Counted from the stretch's first letter, positions 11,797-24,085 are shown. The stretch is DNA of 64,000 nt from Shinisaurus crocodilurus (GCA_021292165.1 CM037879.1:115703359-115767358); one strand, 5' to 3'. The notes: generated by a model not told the origin, from the sequence alone. Translations and numbers: made by a program.

Positions 11797-13565
11797 GAGA
11801 GCCTCTTAACCTTCGCTTTTCTCAGAAGATTTTTTTATTCCTTATTTTGACTGTTGCTGCTGAAAGTGAGTTTAAATACCTTGTTAATGCACATGGAAGG
11901 CCTCTTGCCCTTAGCAAGTGAAATTTTCCCTGGCTCCTGATAAACAAACAAACCGGGTGGGGAAGAAATACCCACACCCTCAGCTCCACAGAGGCTGCAA
12001 AACTAACCAGCTCCTTCACATCTCTCTGAAATCAAAATGTCAGAGTTACTCTCTGCCATACAAATACCCTCAAGCACAGTTTAAGCACCTGCAGAAAAAT
12101 AGGAAGGAGGTAGGAGTGATTTCTTCAAGCTCAATGCGTTAATGCATAATTCAGTTTGACTTTACTTTCCTACTTGGAGGACTGACTGCAAGAGCAGCAA
12201 AGAATCATTTTCTGGAAAGAGAGTAATCAGTTGGAAAGAAATCTGATTCAAGTTGCCTGCTGTGGGCACATTCAAGTAAAAGACACCACTCCGGTACAGA
12301 GTGGTACCCTGGGAAAGACATGGATGGTCCCAATGTCCTCCTTTTCTGCCCCCTGTTACTATAATAATGGCTTTGCAAAAACAATCATCCAGCTGTCAAT
12401 ACCATATCATTAAATCTCCATTAGCAAACCATTAGTGGACCATTCCATACAAAAGCCCTCGCTGTGCTTTACTACCCATCACTGAGGCTTGGAACAGAAG
12501 GTGAGATTTAATTCTGGCTGCCTGCATAGCCATCTTCAATTCTGATTTCTTTTATCAGACCAGAAGAAGGCAACAGGCAAATTTGACACCTACGGGCCTA
12601 TGGCTGCCCTTCCTTACTACAGCCACTACAACTGTGACAGGAATTAAATCTCATTCTTTTTTCATTGTGTTTGTTTTCTATTGTATTCTTTCCCTTCAAA
12701 GGGCCAGAGGTCACTCTGAAGGTCTTAACTGCTGAGATAGTTTATAGCCTTCCTGTTGATCCTAGCATTTTGATCCTTCTTTGACTAACAGACCAAAGTG
12801 GGATGGAAGGGTTGTGAGAATGTGTTCAGTGAATCACACAACCATCCCAGGTACTCATATTTAGGGGTACCACCTTAACTTTTAGTAGGAGTGGCAGGAG
12901 TAGGAGAAGATTCACAGAGGATTCAGAGGGTTCTTCTTGGTTATATTCAAGATTAAATTGCAAAAAAGCAAAGTATATTAAGAACATTTGTTTGTGCTAC
13001 TTGTTATAATTCATAATAACTGGGATGTGGATGCCTTTGAAGAATAACTATCTGAAACATGAAGATGGAAGTCCCTCCTAGAGATGTGAAGGGGTGAGAG
13101 AATTGGGGAGGAATGGAAAAATCTAGATTTTAAAAAAAAATCCCCCCACCCCACAAGGACTGTTTTGTCCTGGGGGAGCAGGGGGTTTTCCCCCAGATTT
13201 TTCCATTTTTTCCCCTGGGTCTTCAAATCTCTAGTCCCTCCTCACCCCATATACTAAATGGCACCCCTGCAAATGCACAGCCAGAAACTACATACCATTG
13301 AAAGGCCACAAAAGCAACAAACAATAATAAGCAAACATGTCAATTGCCTTTCTTCCCTAGTTGCTTCTTCCCTTGTTTGAGAGGCCTGTGATTATTTTCC
13401 AGAATGGACTTCCTCCGGCCCCGCCTTCTGGGGTCGGGGAGAAGTTTGCACGTGGGGGCAGAGATGCCGATGGAGAGGCAGGTACACACCTGGCCATGCC
13501 AGCTGAGCCAATGGGCTGCAGCAGGGCGGGGAGATTGGAGGCTCTCTTAAGACCCTGTCTTAATA
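11797..13565. other. Intronic sequence without recognised feature
   Basis: The first few hundred bases are again low in repeats and may extend the candidate conserved element. From about 13400 the sequence becomes GC-rich and may belong to the LTR-like segment that follows. Confidence 0.45.
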
Positions 13566-13742
13566 TTAATTTGAATAAAATTAATATGATTTATTGAGTA
13601 AGATTTCTTTAATCAGGTGACAGCCCTAGTTTTAAGAAATGATTTTAAGATCAAAGTGTAAATCCTTTTTGCATCCTTTAATGCTAGTTGGATTAGTCTT
13701 AGAGGACCTGAGCAAGTTGTTATAACGAGTCCATTAAAGCGC
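13566..13742. repeat. Near-identical 172-bp repeat, copy 1
   Basis: From TTGAATAAAATTAATATG to CCATTAAAGCGC this segment is repeated in the same orientation at 16220-16391. By eye the 172 bases differ at two positions (GTTGTTATAACGAG versus GTTATTATAAAGAG). One-base indel at the left edge. The family is not recognised. Confidence 0.93.
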
Positions 13743-14056
13743 CCTCAGCCTCTTTCATTAGGCCGCCTTTGGGGTACTACCTTTTCTCACCTGCATTGGC
13801 TGTCTCGTGGTGCCAATGGGAGGCAACAATGGTAAGGCCCTCCAGCTCCACATGGAGTGCAACTGGACGGTGGCGGGGCATCCCCGCCTCCGATTCAGTT
13901 AGGATGGCCTCCCTCAAATCTTGGTTATCCCGACCAGTGGCCTGGAGTAGATTAGTACCGCACTTTTCCCTTCTCAGATCTTCAATTCAATAAATGTGGC
14001 CCTGATCTTAAACCATATATACTTGTGTCTGACTCTTCATTATCTCACCAATACAC
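13743..14056 (+). repeat. LTR-like or processed-transcript-like segment
   Basis: GC-richer than its surroundings, with an AATAAA signal in TTCAATAAATGTGG followed by CTTGTGTCTGACTCTTC, a layout reminiscent of the R-U5 end of an LTR. No flanking duplication was found, so the assignment is weak. Confidence 0.3.
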
Positions 14057-14452
14057 GCCCAAAGAGGAACCACATAGAAATGTGATTCAAGAGACCTGCT
14101 AGATCAGAGTTCAGTAAAACACACTCTTGATAGAAACAGATATCTGAAGACCTTGGGGAAACGATATATGATACAGGGTCCCCCAGTGTCTCTTTCTACT
14201 TGAAAAGTAGCCACTCAGCTGCCGATAGCATTCAATGCTCTTTAAGGTGTTTTTTAAAAGAATTAAATACAGCTACTAAGAAAAAGATGATGAGTGAATA
14301 AGGCAAAATATAGAGATGCAACATGCTATGGCTGCAATCCACATATCACTTCCTCTATGTTTTTTATTGTCACTGAAGGCAGTAGAGATTACGGTAGAAA
14401 AAAATGTGCTTGAGGACTGTAGGTTGGGAGTGGAGAAAATTACCAGCAAGTA

Positions 14453-14512
14453 ATTCAAGACTTAAATATACTATACATTCATATTCAAGACTTAAATATA
14501 CTATACATTCAA
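14453..14512. repeat. 30-bp tandem duplication
   Basis: Two adjacent units of ATTCAAGACTTAAATATACT plus ATACATTCA(T/A), differing only at the last base. Confidence 0.95.
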
Positions 14513-14647
14513 CAATAATTAACATTTGACTGAAATTAATCGTAACTAATTGAATCCCCAAAGGCCTCATCTGAGTTTTAACTGAGCCTCAAAGCTCTTG
14601 CAAAGTAAAAGGAAGGTGTGTACGTCATAGGCAACTTGTAATTAAAA

Positions 14648-14720
14648 GTTTTTATTTATTTATTGAATAGATTTTTATACCGCTGACCATAATTTAAAAT
14701 ATCTCTAAGCAGTTCACATT
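14648..14720 (-). repeat. LINE/SINE 3' tail fragment
   Basis: Reverse complement of a typical TATAAA...AATAAATAAATA tail (TTTATTTATTTATTGAATAG then TTTATACCGC). Confidence 0.6.
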
Positions 14721-15214
14721 AAATACATTATGATATATATTAAAATACATAATTGCAAAAAGATTTATATAAAACATTAATAAAGACATTAAAACCAATT
14801 TAAACCAATACAATAACATATAGGGTGATGAAACACTTCTCTGATCTTTAGGCCACACTTACTGTTTTGCATATACTTACAACAGCATACAGAGAAAAGG
14901 CAGGCATAATTTCCCCAAACCTAGTCACCTCATATCACAGGATATATCATGCAAGACTATCCTCGTATGCAGCTTAAATTTTTGAAAATTAGGATGACCA
15001 TGTGACAATGAACCAAAATATGGCCATGTGGTGACAAAGAACCTGCTGCTGTATTCTGAACTATGAAAAATGCTAAAGGAAGCTAACACATGGAGTAGGA
15101 GGGACCCAATCTCCACACAAACATACTCTCAGATAATAGGACAAAATAAGGACTCCTGTTTGATTGCTCTACTCTATACCATAGTTAAATTGGAGATTAA
15201 TCAATTAGTTGCTG

Positions 15215-15560
15215 CTAATGGCTACTAGGGAGAGGGTCTTCGCAGTGCTAGTACCCCTGTTATGGAATGCCCTCCCAAGAGAGGCTTGCCTGGTTCCTAT
15301 GTTGTATTCCTTTTTCTGCCAGGTGAAAACCTTTATATTCTCCCAGGCTTTTGAGGGGCTTCTCAGAGGCCTTAAGGATTTCTGAGATGGTGAACACTGA
15401 AGTTTTAAGATCTGCCTGTGCTGTAAAAATGTTGTGGCATTTATGGAATTTTTTGCTGTTAATCACTGCTCTTGTTTGTTTTTCTGTTTATATTAGTATT
15501 GTATTTTAAATCTTGATGCACATTGCCCAGAGAACCCAGCTTATAAATAAATACATAATT
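15215..15560 (+). repeat. L2/CR1-clade LINE 3' end
   Basis: The first ~150 bases encode a decayed carboxy terminus of the reverse-transcriptase polyprotein (ATRERVFAVLVPLLWNALP, then VKTFIFSQAFE), followed by a 3' UTR ending CCAGAGAACCCAGCTTATAAATAAATA. The copy is truncated. A better copy lies at 54856-55394. Confidence 0.78.
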
Positions 15561-15691
15561 TGTAAGCAATCCTCAAGGCCTGTTGTGCCATGTGGTGGGT
15601 ATCAATACAATCAACAAAGACTATATTGTAGGAAATGGCTTAAGATAATATTTAAATATGTGACTGTGTGTGTACGTGTGTGTTTGTGTAT

Positions 15692-15918
15692 GAGCCAGTG
15701 TGGTATAGTGGTTAGAGTGTTGGACTGGAACTGGAGAGACCTGGTTTCAAGTCCCCATTCAGCCATGAAGCTCGTGGGGCAACTTTGGGCTAGTCACTGA
15801 CTCTAAGCCTAACCTACCACACAGGAATGTTGTGAAGATAAAATAGAGAGGAGGATCATGTATGCTACCTTGGGCTACTTGGAGGAAAAGGTGGGATATA
15901 AATTAACAAATAAATAAA
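15692..15918 (+). repeat. Sauria-type SINE
   Basis: GAGCCAGTGTGGTATAGTGG head, TCAAGTCCCC box B region, CTAAGCCTAACCTACC core and AACAAATAAATAAA tail. More diverged than the copies at 40335 and 50961. Confidence 0.85.
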
Positions 15919-16219
15919 CCAATGACTGGAAGTGGCTCAGGTATCTTCAAGTATTTTCCATTAATCAGGAGGGAGTTTTTTTTTTTGGTTTTTTTTTAAA
16001 CCTATTCTAGTATGTATGCAAACTGTAGATTTCATATATAGATGGCAAGCACAATCCTACATGAGGAATTCCCACTTCTGTCACACACTTAGAAGATGGA
16101 ATGCCTCTTCTAAGATATTGGTTACTGCAACACAGGTGTATCGTCTGAAAACAAAGACAGTCTCCAATAGATCAGAACTATTGTTTTTACATATATGCAA
16201 ATGTATGCAAACTGGTTAA

Positions 16220-16391
16220 TTGAATAAAATTAATATGATTTATTGAGTAAGATTTCTTTAATCAGGTGACAGCCCTAGTTTTAAGAAATGATTTTAAGAT
16301 CAAAGTGTAAATCCTTTTTGCATCCTTTAATGCTAGTTGGATTAGTCTTAGAGGACCTGAGCAAGTTATTATAAAGAGTCCATTAAAGCGC
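16220..16391. repeat. Near-identical 172-bp repeat, copy 2
   Basis: Direct repeat of copy 1, 2.65 kb away, with unrelated flanks on both sides. The segment contains CTAGGGCTGTCACC on the reverse strand, which hints at a mobile origin, but no terminal repeats or target duplication are clear. Confidence 0.93.
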
Positions 16392-16420
16392 ACAGATCCT
16401 TCTAATCAGACAGAGCCTAC

Positions 16421-16450
16421 ACACATTTACCTGGAAGAAAGTGAATATAT
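16421..16450 (-). promoter_or_regulatory. Candidate recursive splice site in GRIK2 intron 1
   Basis: On the transcribed strand the sequence is TTTCTTCCAG|GTAAATGTGT, a pyrimidine-rich acceptor abutting a donor with no exon between, preceded by CAC-type branch candidates. Such AG|GT sites can stage the removal of very long introns, which fits intron 1 here. It may equally be a chance match. Confidence 0.25.
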
Positions 16451-17350
16451 GGAAATTACTGTGAGTACATCAAGTGTTATGGCCATAACAAGTAAGACTC
16501 AAGAATATAAAATGTATGAATGCATGCAGTTATAATGTATACAGAATTGCAAATTTACCTAAGAAACTGTCGAACAATGGAACAATCTTCCCATAGTGTG
16601 TAGATAGACCCAAACTGCAGCGTTTCTGTTTCAGGGAGCTGGCCTTGGTACTGAAACAATGTTGTAGTGTACATAAATACATTCACGAAGGCAGGGGAAC
16701 TCCTCAGTAAGTTTCAACCCATGGTGAATAATTTTTAGATAAATCAACACAGAGCCATTATATCAACTGAAATATTGTTGTGGGGAGAGACATTAAAAAG
16801 TTTGGATTTATAAAACAAATGGAAGTCCTAGCTGCACACATTCACACGTGGAAAGGCTGTCTTGATCTCTACAGAAAAATACCTGGGATTGTGATTTTCC
16901 ACCTATTTGTTTATTTATTGTACACCAGGAGGGCCAATTTGAAATCCTCACCAAAACTAGTTGTAGCAATGCTCCTCTTGGTTCTGTTGGGGATAGGACT
17001 GTACCCTGTGCAATGATAAGTCTTTTCTTGGGCCCTCCCCTCCTCTCCCCTTATTGCAAAGTCCAGAATCCAAATGCAAGAGCCCACTGACAGTTGCCAG
17101 GGCTGCACCTTGATGTCTCCCCCCCCTCCCATTTTTCTTCCTTTGGGCAATGGGTGCATGTGAGAGAGAGAGAGACAAACGTTCATGAATGCTGGCAGCC
17201 TACCACAAGCATGGCTCTTTTCTGTTGTGCTCAGCAACAGGAGGCAGTGACCCTGGCAGGGCTTGCTGGACCCAAATTAGTTGAATGGCTCTTGTAGAGA
17301 TTTTATTATTACCTAGCATCAGACTTTCACAGTTTGTCCTGCCTGGTAGT
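16451..17350. other. Intronic sequence without recognised feature
   Basis: No repeat family or coding frame recognised. A short GA run occurs near 17160. Confidence 0.5.

Positions 17351-17385
<35 letters not shown>
17351..17385. repeat. (TG)n microsatellite
   Basis: About 17 TG units. Confidence 0.97.
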
Positions 17386-17387
<2 letters not shown>

Positions 17388-18236
17388 CAGCTCAGTTGCT
17401 GTTGTCTATGCATGATTGATAACCTGATATTTCAGCGTGGTTGAAGAGTGGGAGAGAAAGAGAAGGAAGCAGAAAGCAGGATACACACTGACTAGTCCCT
17501 GCACAACAGGGGTGGGAATGCCAACAGAAAGGAAAAAGGGGAGGGAAGTGCTGGCTGTTGATCTATTGCCCTCATGGTTTCAGACTCAAACTATTGGAGA
17601 GAAGGAGAGACGGTGGATTACTGGCTGGGGGATCTTGGCAAATCCATTCCCTTTCTTCTCAGGGACACATTCCTATTTCAGCAAGATATTCCCACAGGAC
17701 TGAACTACTTAATGCCCAGCTTTTGTTGATTTATTCAGAATAATTATTTTTCCTCCCAGCTCCCCATCTCTCTTAGTTATTCCTGTCTGGAAGTGCACAC
17801 ACATGCATACACACATGAATGCCTTGACAAATGCCCTTACTACATATCCACTGGCAACATGAGGCAATGGGCACAGCTGGCAATCAAAAGTGCACCTCCT
17901 CCCATGGCATTGCATCTCAGCTTTGGCCCTCCCCATCCCAGAAAAGGTAACCTGCTGAGCTGGGGGTGGGGCAGGAACTGTAAGTGCCTGCATTATACAC
18001 CACCTTCAACACCAGCCCACAACAACTACAACCCCTCTAGCTCTAGCAAAGTGGTTTTTAAAAACTTGTCCAGGAGATGGTTTGGGAAGTATTTCAGCTG
18101 CTTCCACAATCCGGTTAAGATGAAGCAATGGGATTTAAAACTGAGTTTAAAGCCCCATTGAACTCAATGGGATTACATGGTTTTAACCCACATCTATCAG
18201 TGTACATAGAGTGTCAGTTTGGAAGAGTGTGCAGGG

Positions 18237-18255
18237 AAGGAGGGAGGGAGGGAGG

Positions 18256-18292
<37 letters not shown>
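18237..18292. repeat. (GGGA)n(GA)n microsatellite
   Basis: GGGA units pass into about 16 GA units; purine-only strand over more than 55 bases. Confidence 0.97.
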
Positions 18293-18298
<6 letters not shown>

Positions 18299-19899
18299 CA
18301 GCTGTCCAGACTGAGTTCCAGTGCCTTTAGAAAGAAGAGGACGTCACCTTCAGTGTCGGATCGATCATCAATGTTCTAGTCAGTGTTTCATTGCAAGAAC
18401 TGGCCAGCACTGATGGGAAATTCCCGAGTAGGGCATCTTTAATTAACCTGGAAAGCATCTTTGGGAAAAGGCGTAGGTGGCGGCATGTTGACTTTCATAG
18501 CCCAGCGGATACTAAGGCTCAGTCAACAATTAGGAAACCTGGCTCCTGTCACAACCACATTTATTTCCCCTCTGCTTTCAATGGGCAGATGCCTTGCAAT
18601 CAACTCCCACCGCCACCACACACACCCCACACATAGGTGTTCCTTCCAAGGAGCATCTTGAGCTCTGTGTTCAAAGGAGCAAGGAGGCGGCATTCCTGAA
18701 GATGATTGCTAAGAGCAACACGGGGGCGGGGGGCGGAGAAGAGAAAATGCAACTAGGAATCCAGCACCCCAGATCAATCCCAACCTGGCACCTTTACAAC
18801 ACCAACATGTGGTTTCGTCCCTCGATTTTAACAAGTCTTTCTACCTGTCTCCGGGGCAAAACAAGCAAAGCTACTAATATTCTAATAATGACCATTCGGG
18901 ACGGGTGGAATTGTTTAATGACGACGGGAGAAGAGAGGGGTCGCCCCGCTTGGAAGACTTAAGGATGCCTCTCGCTCGGCACAACCTTTCTGCAGCATCA
19001 TGCATATCCCACTTCCCTGGTAATGCCGCGGTGCGGAAGCGTTGAAATCAATCAACATGAGTTTTGCCCTTGACTTCAATGGGATGTACATGTTACGACT
19101 AGCCGGGAAGCGGACGGGCGAGTTGCCGTTCTCTCCCAGCTGCTTTGACTCTCGCCTCTTTTGGAGTAACTTTCCTCTGACAAGTTTGCTTCCTGCGATT
19201 CGAGCAACCCTGACCTTGAACACTCTCTCCGGCTGTTTCTTCTCTACCCTGACCGACTGGCACGACAGACTTTGGGTTCGCACAGTTTGTTAAAGGTCAA
19301 TTAATCGTGGACGTGGAGTTTTTTTCGGGAAAGAAAAATAGTCGGGGGCAGTTCTGTCATCTGAGAAATCAGTGATTGCCCCGAAATCGTTCTCTCTAGC
19401 AAACTCCGGAAACCCTTACCGGTTTTCTCTGGCCATGATCCTTCACTCACTCACTCACTCACTCAGAAGAAATCCCACTGACCTCCGTGGTACTACCAGG
19501 GCAGACCATTTAAGGACCAGAAACCTTAGCATGTGATCCACAAACCTCTTCCGCCCAAGTACCCGCACATAGGTGCGTGTAAGCAATCCCATTAGGTACA
19601 TTCCAGAACCATGCTCAATGGGAATTATTCCATTGACTTTCTATGGGATGTGGATTGCACCTGTAGGCATCAGCCACGCCAGTTTCAAAGCACGCCGCCT
19701 GGGCTTAAGTGATGCATGGATCGCATCCCTCTGTGTCACAGTTAGCAGCTCACAGTTCACTGATTACTTGCGGGGGGGGGGAGTAAAAGGTGATAAGCAG
19801 CAGTTTCCTAGTTTTGTCTCCTCGCAACCGGCCCTGACCCGTCGCAATTCAGAGGTCCTTTAAGTGCCAGTAAACAAACGTGGAAAGGGAACCCACGCC
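18293..19899. other. GRIK2 intron 1 proximal sequence
   Basis: Repeat-poor and moderately CpG-containing sequence next to the promoter block; a short (TCAC)n run lies at 19443-19464. It may contain intronic regulatory DNA. No coding exon seen. Confidence 0.5.
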
Positions 19900-21640
19900 A
19901 CAGGGATCTTCCTTCCAGGGCTGTGATTAACGAGCCTGTCTTGGCGTCTGAGCGGGCCAGACTGACGGGGGTGGGGTGGGGGAGACATTTATGGCACTGC
20001 CCAAATGTGAACGAATCAACAGTTCTCCAAAGCTAGAGGGGGGGGGCGCCGTCATTACGTCAACTCCAGAGAGACAACACAACAGAGGTTTGAGAACGGT
20101 CATTGCGCCCCAACCCGCCATGCCTCGGCTGGGCGGGCGGGCGCTGTTCGCTAGTCAGTTTCCTAGGAATGTTTTGATCATCGGTAGCAGCCGCTCTGCC
20201 GTTTTGCAGCCGGCTGGGAAACGAAGGCGGAGGATCGAACTGGCGCCTTCAATGCAACCGGGGGGAGACAAAATACCCATGTTAGCCCGGAAGTAGCTCC
20301 GTCTCCCCCTTTCCCGCCTCTTCCCCCCCCCCCCCACAACCTCCCCCTCCTTCCCTGGCACAATCCGAGGGACACATAACGATGCCAACAAACGACAGGG
20401 AGGAACGAGGGGAAGGGGGGGGGGAACAAAAGGGGGGGAGCCGCCTTACCGAATCTCAACACATGCGTGGTTCCTTGGGAATATCCAATCCACAGTAAGC
20501 AAAGCAGGAGCCGAATGGTGCCTCTGAAGACTGGATGAGTTAGAATCGGGGAAATAATCTTCATGGTGTTTCCTACGCACACACGCGCCGCTTTTCCTCT
20601 TGGCCCCCTCGCTCAAGCGTCACGGTCGTTGTCGTTTTTCTCCCCCAGCCCCGGTCGGGTAAAAAAAACAAAAACAAAAAAAAGAGCTGAGGAGCCGTAG
20701 AAGTGTTTTTGTTTTGGTTTTGGTTTTGGGTTTTTTTTGGCCCTGAGACGCGATCACGGCATGGTCACACCGAGGGAAGAGACTCTCCGCTTCCCAAAGC
20801 CATTAGCAATCCCTGCATGATCTTCATTCACTGCGCCAAGGAGCAACCTTCAACTGCAAGGAATGGTGGGACATCCATGGTAGTCGGGCGAGAGGGAGGC
20901 TGGCGGGGCGCGCGGAGTGGCGGGGGGGGGGGGAAGAAATCCTTGAGAAATCCAAACACACGCACATATGCAGGCGCGATGGCCAGCCGGGCGAACCTAG
21001 GAGGCAGGCAAAAGGAGGGGGGGAGAGAAGGGGGGAGAGAGAGATCAATAGGCAATCCGAGCTTGCGAAACCGCCGCCGAGCGAGCGAGAGGCGGGCGCT
21101 CGCCTAGCCGCTGGGCTCCCCTTCTACTGCACTGCCGCACGCTTTCTGACGCGCAGCCAAGATGAAGTGCGAGAAACTGAGACAGCTCCTCTCGCCTTAA
21201 GGCTGCCACAGCCTTTCCCGGTTCTCTTATGCAACCGGTCCCACCGCCTTACCCAGCCAGCCTCTTGGAATTAATGTATATATATTTTTAAACAAATTAT
21301 GATTTAAGAACGAAAGAAAAGCAACAATCAACGTGGTTATATGACGTGCCTAACATTTTTGATGGCTTTTCTTCCAATAACCTCGAGTATTCTGGGGAAA
21401 GAGCAGTTCGAAGATGCTCGGAGGGCTGTGACTTCGTCTGGGCGCCGGAACCGCGCGGAACCAAAGCAGGCGTTGGGACTTAACGCCCGCCGAAGTCTGG
21501 GCCGAGGGAGGGAGATTTACAGCGGCCACAGACTCACACACACACACACACACCCGGTGAAACCAACGGAAGTCGGCTTGGTTTGTGGCAAGTGAGCTGC
21601 CTGCGTCCGCAAGACTGGCTCGCTTGAAGCCGAAGTCCCG
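19900..21640 (-). promoter_or_regulatory. GRIK2: CpG-rich promoter region of GRIK2
   Basis: CpG dinucleotides are dense here, in contrast to the AT-rich flanks, and the block brackets the first coding exon. The stretch just upstream of the ATG (20565-21170) contains long G/C runs, poly-T/poly-A tracts and no obvious TATA box, as expected for a CpG-island promoter with dispersed starts. The transcription start cannot be fixed from sequence. A minus-strand poly-pyrimidine stretch (about 20661-20690) followed by AG dinucleotides lies about 100 bases upstream of the ATG and could act as a splice acceptor if an upstream non-coding exon is used. Confidence 0.75.
20450..20564 (-). CDS. GRIK2: GRIK2 (GluK2) first coding exon, partial gene
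   Basis: Encodes the amino terminus of the kainate-type ionotropic glutamate receptor subunit GluK2, a ligand-gated cation channel of neuronal membranes. The 38 complete codons read [20 protein letters not shown] and continue with a hydrophobic [11 protein letters not shown] stretch: a signal peptide of about 31 residues, then the start of the mature chain TTHVLRFG. This end is characteristic of vertebrate GluK2; only a few residues in the poorly conserved region 5-18 differ from what I recall of the mammalian protein. The start is chosen because ACACCATGA is a good Kozak context and matches the family start; six in-frame codons upstream lack an ATG. The exon ends after the first base of a Gly codon at a consensus donor (TTCG|GTAAGG, intron from 20449), so intron 1 is phase 1. 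The remaining coding exons lie left of the window. Confidence 0.97.
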
Positions 21641-22022
21641 TTCGGGGCATTGCCTTGCCGTCAGTATCGCCCCAGTTGGACTTCAATGGGACTCACATCT
21701 GTTTCGATCCCGAGTCTTAAAACTGGGTTGCAGATCGGCTTAGTGTGTAGAGACAAAGATCCTTCCTTCTGTCAACATTAATTCACGACTGACTGACTGG
21801 GGTGACAGCTTATCACGGTTTCAAAACATAGACCAACCACCAATAAGGGTTTTCTCTCCCCGATATCCAGGCATTCTCATTCACTTTCTACACTTTGTGC
21901 TCATATACTGGCTGCTTATTTCCGTCAGCAGTCCCTTCAGCACTGACTCACTAAGCGCGTCTAGTTTTAAGTAAAGACAGGAACAGGAATTGCTGGAATT
22001 AAAAATGTATACCCAACCGAGG

Positions 22023-22112
22023 CTGTAATTCTATATACATTTACCTGGGAGCACGTTCCATTGAACTAAGTGGGGCTTACTTTTGGGTAGACATGTGTAG
22101 GATTGCCCTGTG
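22023..22112. repeat. ~90-bp inverted-repeat element (CAATCCTATGC...AGTAAGTCCC family)
   Basis: The consensus-like arms read GCTGTAATTCTATATACATTTAC and, inverted at the other end, GTAGACATGTGTAGGATTGC, around a central CCATTGAACTAAGTGGGGC. Four further good copies in the window share this fold-back layout. Superfamily unknown. Confidence 0.6.
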
Positions 22113-22423
22113 CAGGACCTAACCGGTACCCAGGAATGCCAATCAATGATGAGTGAATGAAGCATGGATTCCTCCCCCCCCCCCCATGCCCCTGTCTTTT
22201 GCATCTCTGGCCACTGGCATTAGAAAGGCTGTTCTTCAATGCCGGCTCTTTAGTAAAGAGCAATAGTGATCATGAAACTGAAATATACTGCCTGTGATAA
22301 ATGCGAGTTTTTTCCAGTTCCCAAACTGCTTACTCCCAAGTAGTACCACTGAGATAAAAGGCATTACACCAGTGTCGGTGACATTGCATCCTTTCCTAAC
22401 TTAGAAAGTAATTTATATCCTTA

Positions 22424-22515
22424 GGCTGCAATCATGTACACACTTACCAGGAACTAAGTCCCATTGAATTTAATGGGACTTCATTCTGAGTAAATATGCA
22501 TAAGATTGTACTGTC
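22424..22515. repeat. ~90-bp inverted-repeat element
   Basis: Copy with GGCTGCAATCATGTACACAC, central CCCATTGAATTTAATGGGAC and inverted end ATGCATAAGATTGTACTG. Confidence 0.6.
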
Positions 22516-24085
22516 AAGGTTTCAATCTCTTTGATTTAATGGCTCTTCCCCACCCACACCCACCCCAGATTCATTGATGTCACACTTTTTACGATTGTTA
22601 TTCTAATTATTATTCACTGATGTCACACTTTTTAGGATTTAAAGATTTATTTTCTCACATGGAGTAAGGATGGAAAGAATCGGGGTTCTAAGTTCTGAAC
22701 CTTTGTGGGGTCATTAAAACTCATCGGTGGAGAACAATCATTTTCTATAAAGGGAAGCCCTCTGTGAATCTATTAAAGTAGATTCACTGTTGGGTGGGGT
22801 GGGGGACAAGGGGAGAGAAAGATAATTCCCATTATTGCCACATGAAAATGAATGGAGATTAATTTTTTGTCTGGAGGCTCTCCCCCACGTTAATGCAGCA
22901 GAAAGTCTGAAAGACAGACATTCTATAAATCAAAACAGCAGAGATCTGACTTAAGTGTGCCTTACACCTATACCTGCAGGATGACTGACTGCCTATGCCT
23001 TTGGCTCTGGGACGAAGGTGGCGTAAGATCCAACTGTAGCAAGAAACATAAAGTCTGCTTCTTACTTCCAGATCCTACTCACTGATTTATCAGAACGTAC
23101 TCCCAGGTCAGTATGAATAGGATTGCAGCCTTAATGCATATGCTTTAATTTTGAACCTCTAGTGCCATGCATTTGGACTTGTGACTGTGTTAGAAGCCTC
23201 TGTTACGTGACAGCAAATCAGAATGGCATTGTGGTGTTTCAGGTACTGCTCTGCTCTGCACATGTTTATCCTTCAAAGCACCAATGAACTGAAATTTACG
23301 TACTACTAAGGGATTGCTAAACATCGCTTGATTTTTTTTTTTTTTTTTAGGTGGAAACCTGACTATGGTGTCAAAACTAAGTATCATGAATGGCTACTTC
23401 TACAGTCTAGCAGGCAATTCAATCAAATGATCTGACTATTGGAGCACTGGGGGGCGGGAGGAATACCTACTGTTGAAAACAAGGATATCTAGCGACTCCT
23501 TCAGCACGCAACTGGAATATCTCACCGGGAAATGTGCAGTTTGAGAGAGTCTCTGTCTCTTGAATTTGCCGTTTGTTTTAATTAGCTTTACTTGGACCAA
23601 GATCAAATTACTAAAATAGGGTGAAACCTAGTTTCTGTGGATCTTAAAAAGCTTGTTAATATTTTAGAGTACAGGTATAATGCTGATCAGGTGCCTCAAG
23701 ATATGAAGACATTGACCACTGAAAACAATACATGTTTAATATTTACAGCTGCACTTTTCAAAAAGCTTTGTGACATTACTTTCATTGTAACCTTAGATAA
23801 AAGCCAATGCTAGACTTGGAGGTGGGGGAGTCTGATATTAACACAATAGGGTTTTATACTCCCCCCCCCGCTTCCCCCCACTTTCTTCCTATTATCTGCA
23901 TTTTAGGAGGCTCACCTCATTCTTCTCCAACAAGTGAGACACTGGAAGAAGATATTGCACATATATTTATTTTGCAATATTCTTCACTCTCAAACAACCT
24001 TGTTTGGTGCCTCTGGAAAGGTATCAAGCGCCATGACAGCAAAGGAACATGTCCTGCTGAAATTTAGCTAAAGGGTCGCTCTCCT
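22516..24085. other. GRIK2 5' flank without recognised gene
   Basis: Mixed sequence with a fragment of the CAATCCTATGC family near 23078-23132 and a poly-T run at 23331. No coding frame recognised. Confidence 0.5.

Larger units (their letters stand above)
1..20449 (-). other. GRIK2: GRIK2 intron 1, 5' part
   Basis: Everything left of the exon 1 donor is intron 1 of GRIK2 if the gene is collinear. I looked for the next exon, which should begin the amino-terminal domain with residues like GIFEYVESGPMG, and found no minus-strand frame with it, so the acceptor is outside the window and intron 1 exceeds 20.4 kb. Long first introns are usual for this gene. The intron holds a solo LTR, SINEs, CR1 and L2/CR1-like LINE fragments, MITEs, microsatellites and some low-repeat stretches that may be conserved noncoding sequence. 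Confidence 0.85.

Noticed and set aside
13400..14056. Full LTR around the first 172-bp copy
   Set aside because: An AATAAA and GC-rich U3-like sequence are present, but no TG start and no flanking duplication could be found.
20565..20582. Upstream extension of the GRIK2 frame by six codons
   Set aside because: There is no ATG; it starts at GTG. The ATG at 20562-20564 has a good Kozak context and matches the family start.
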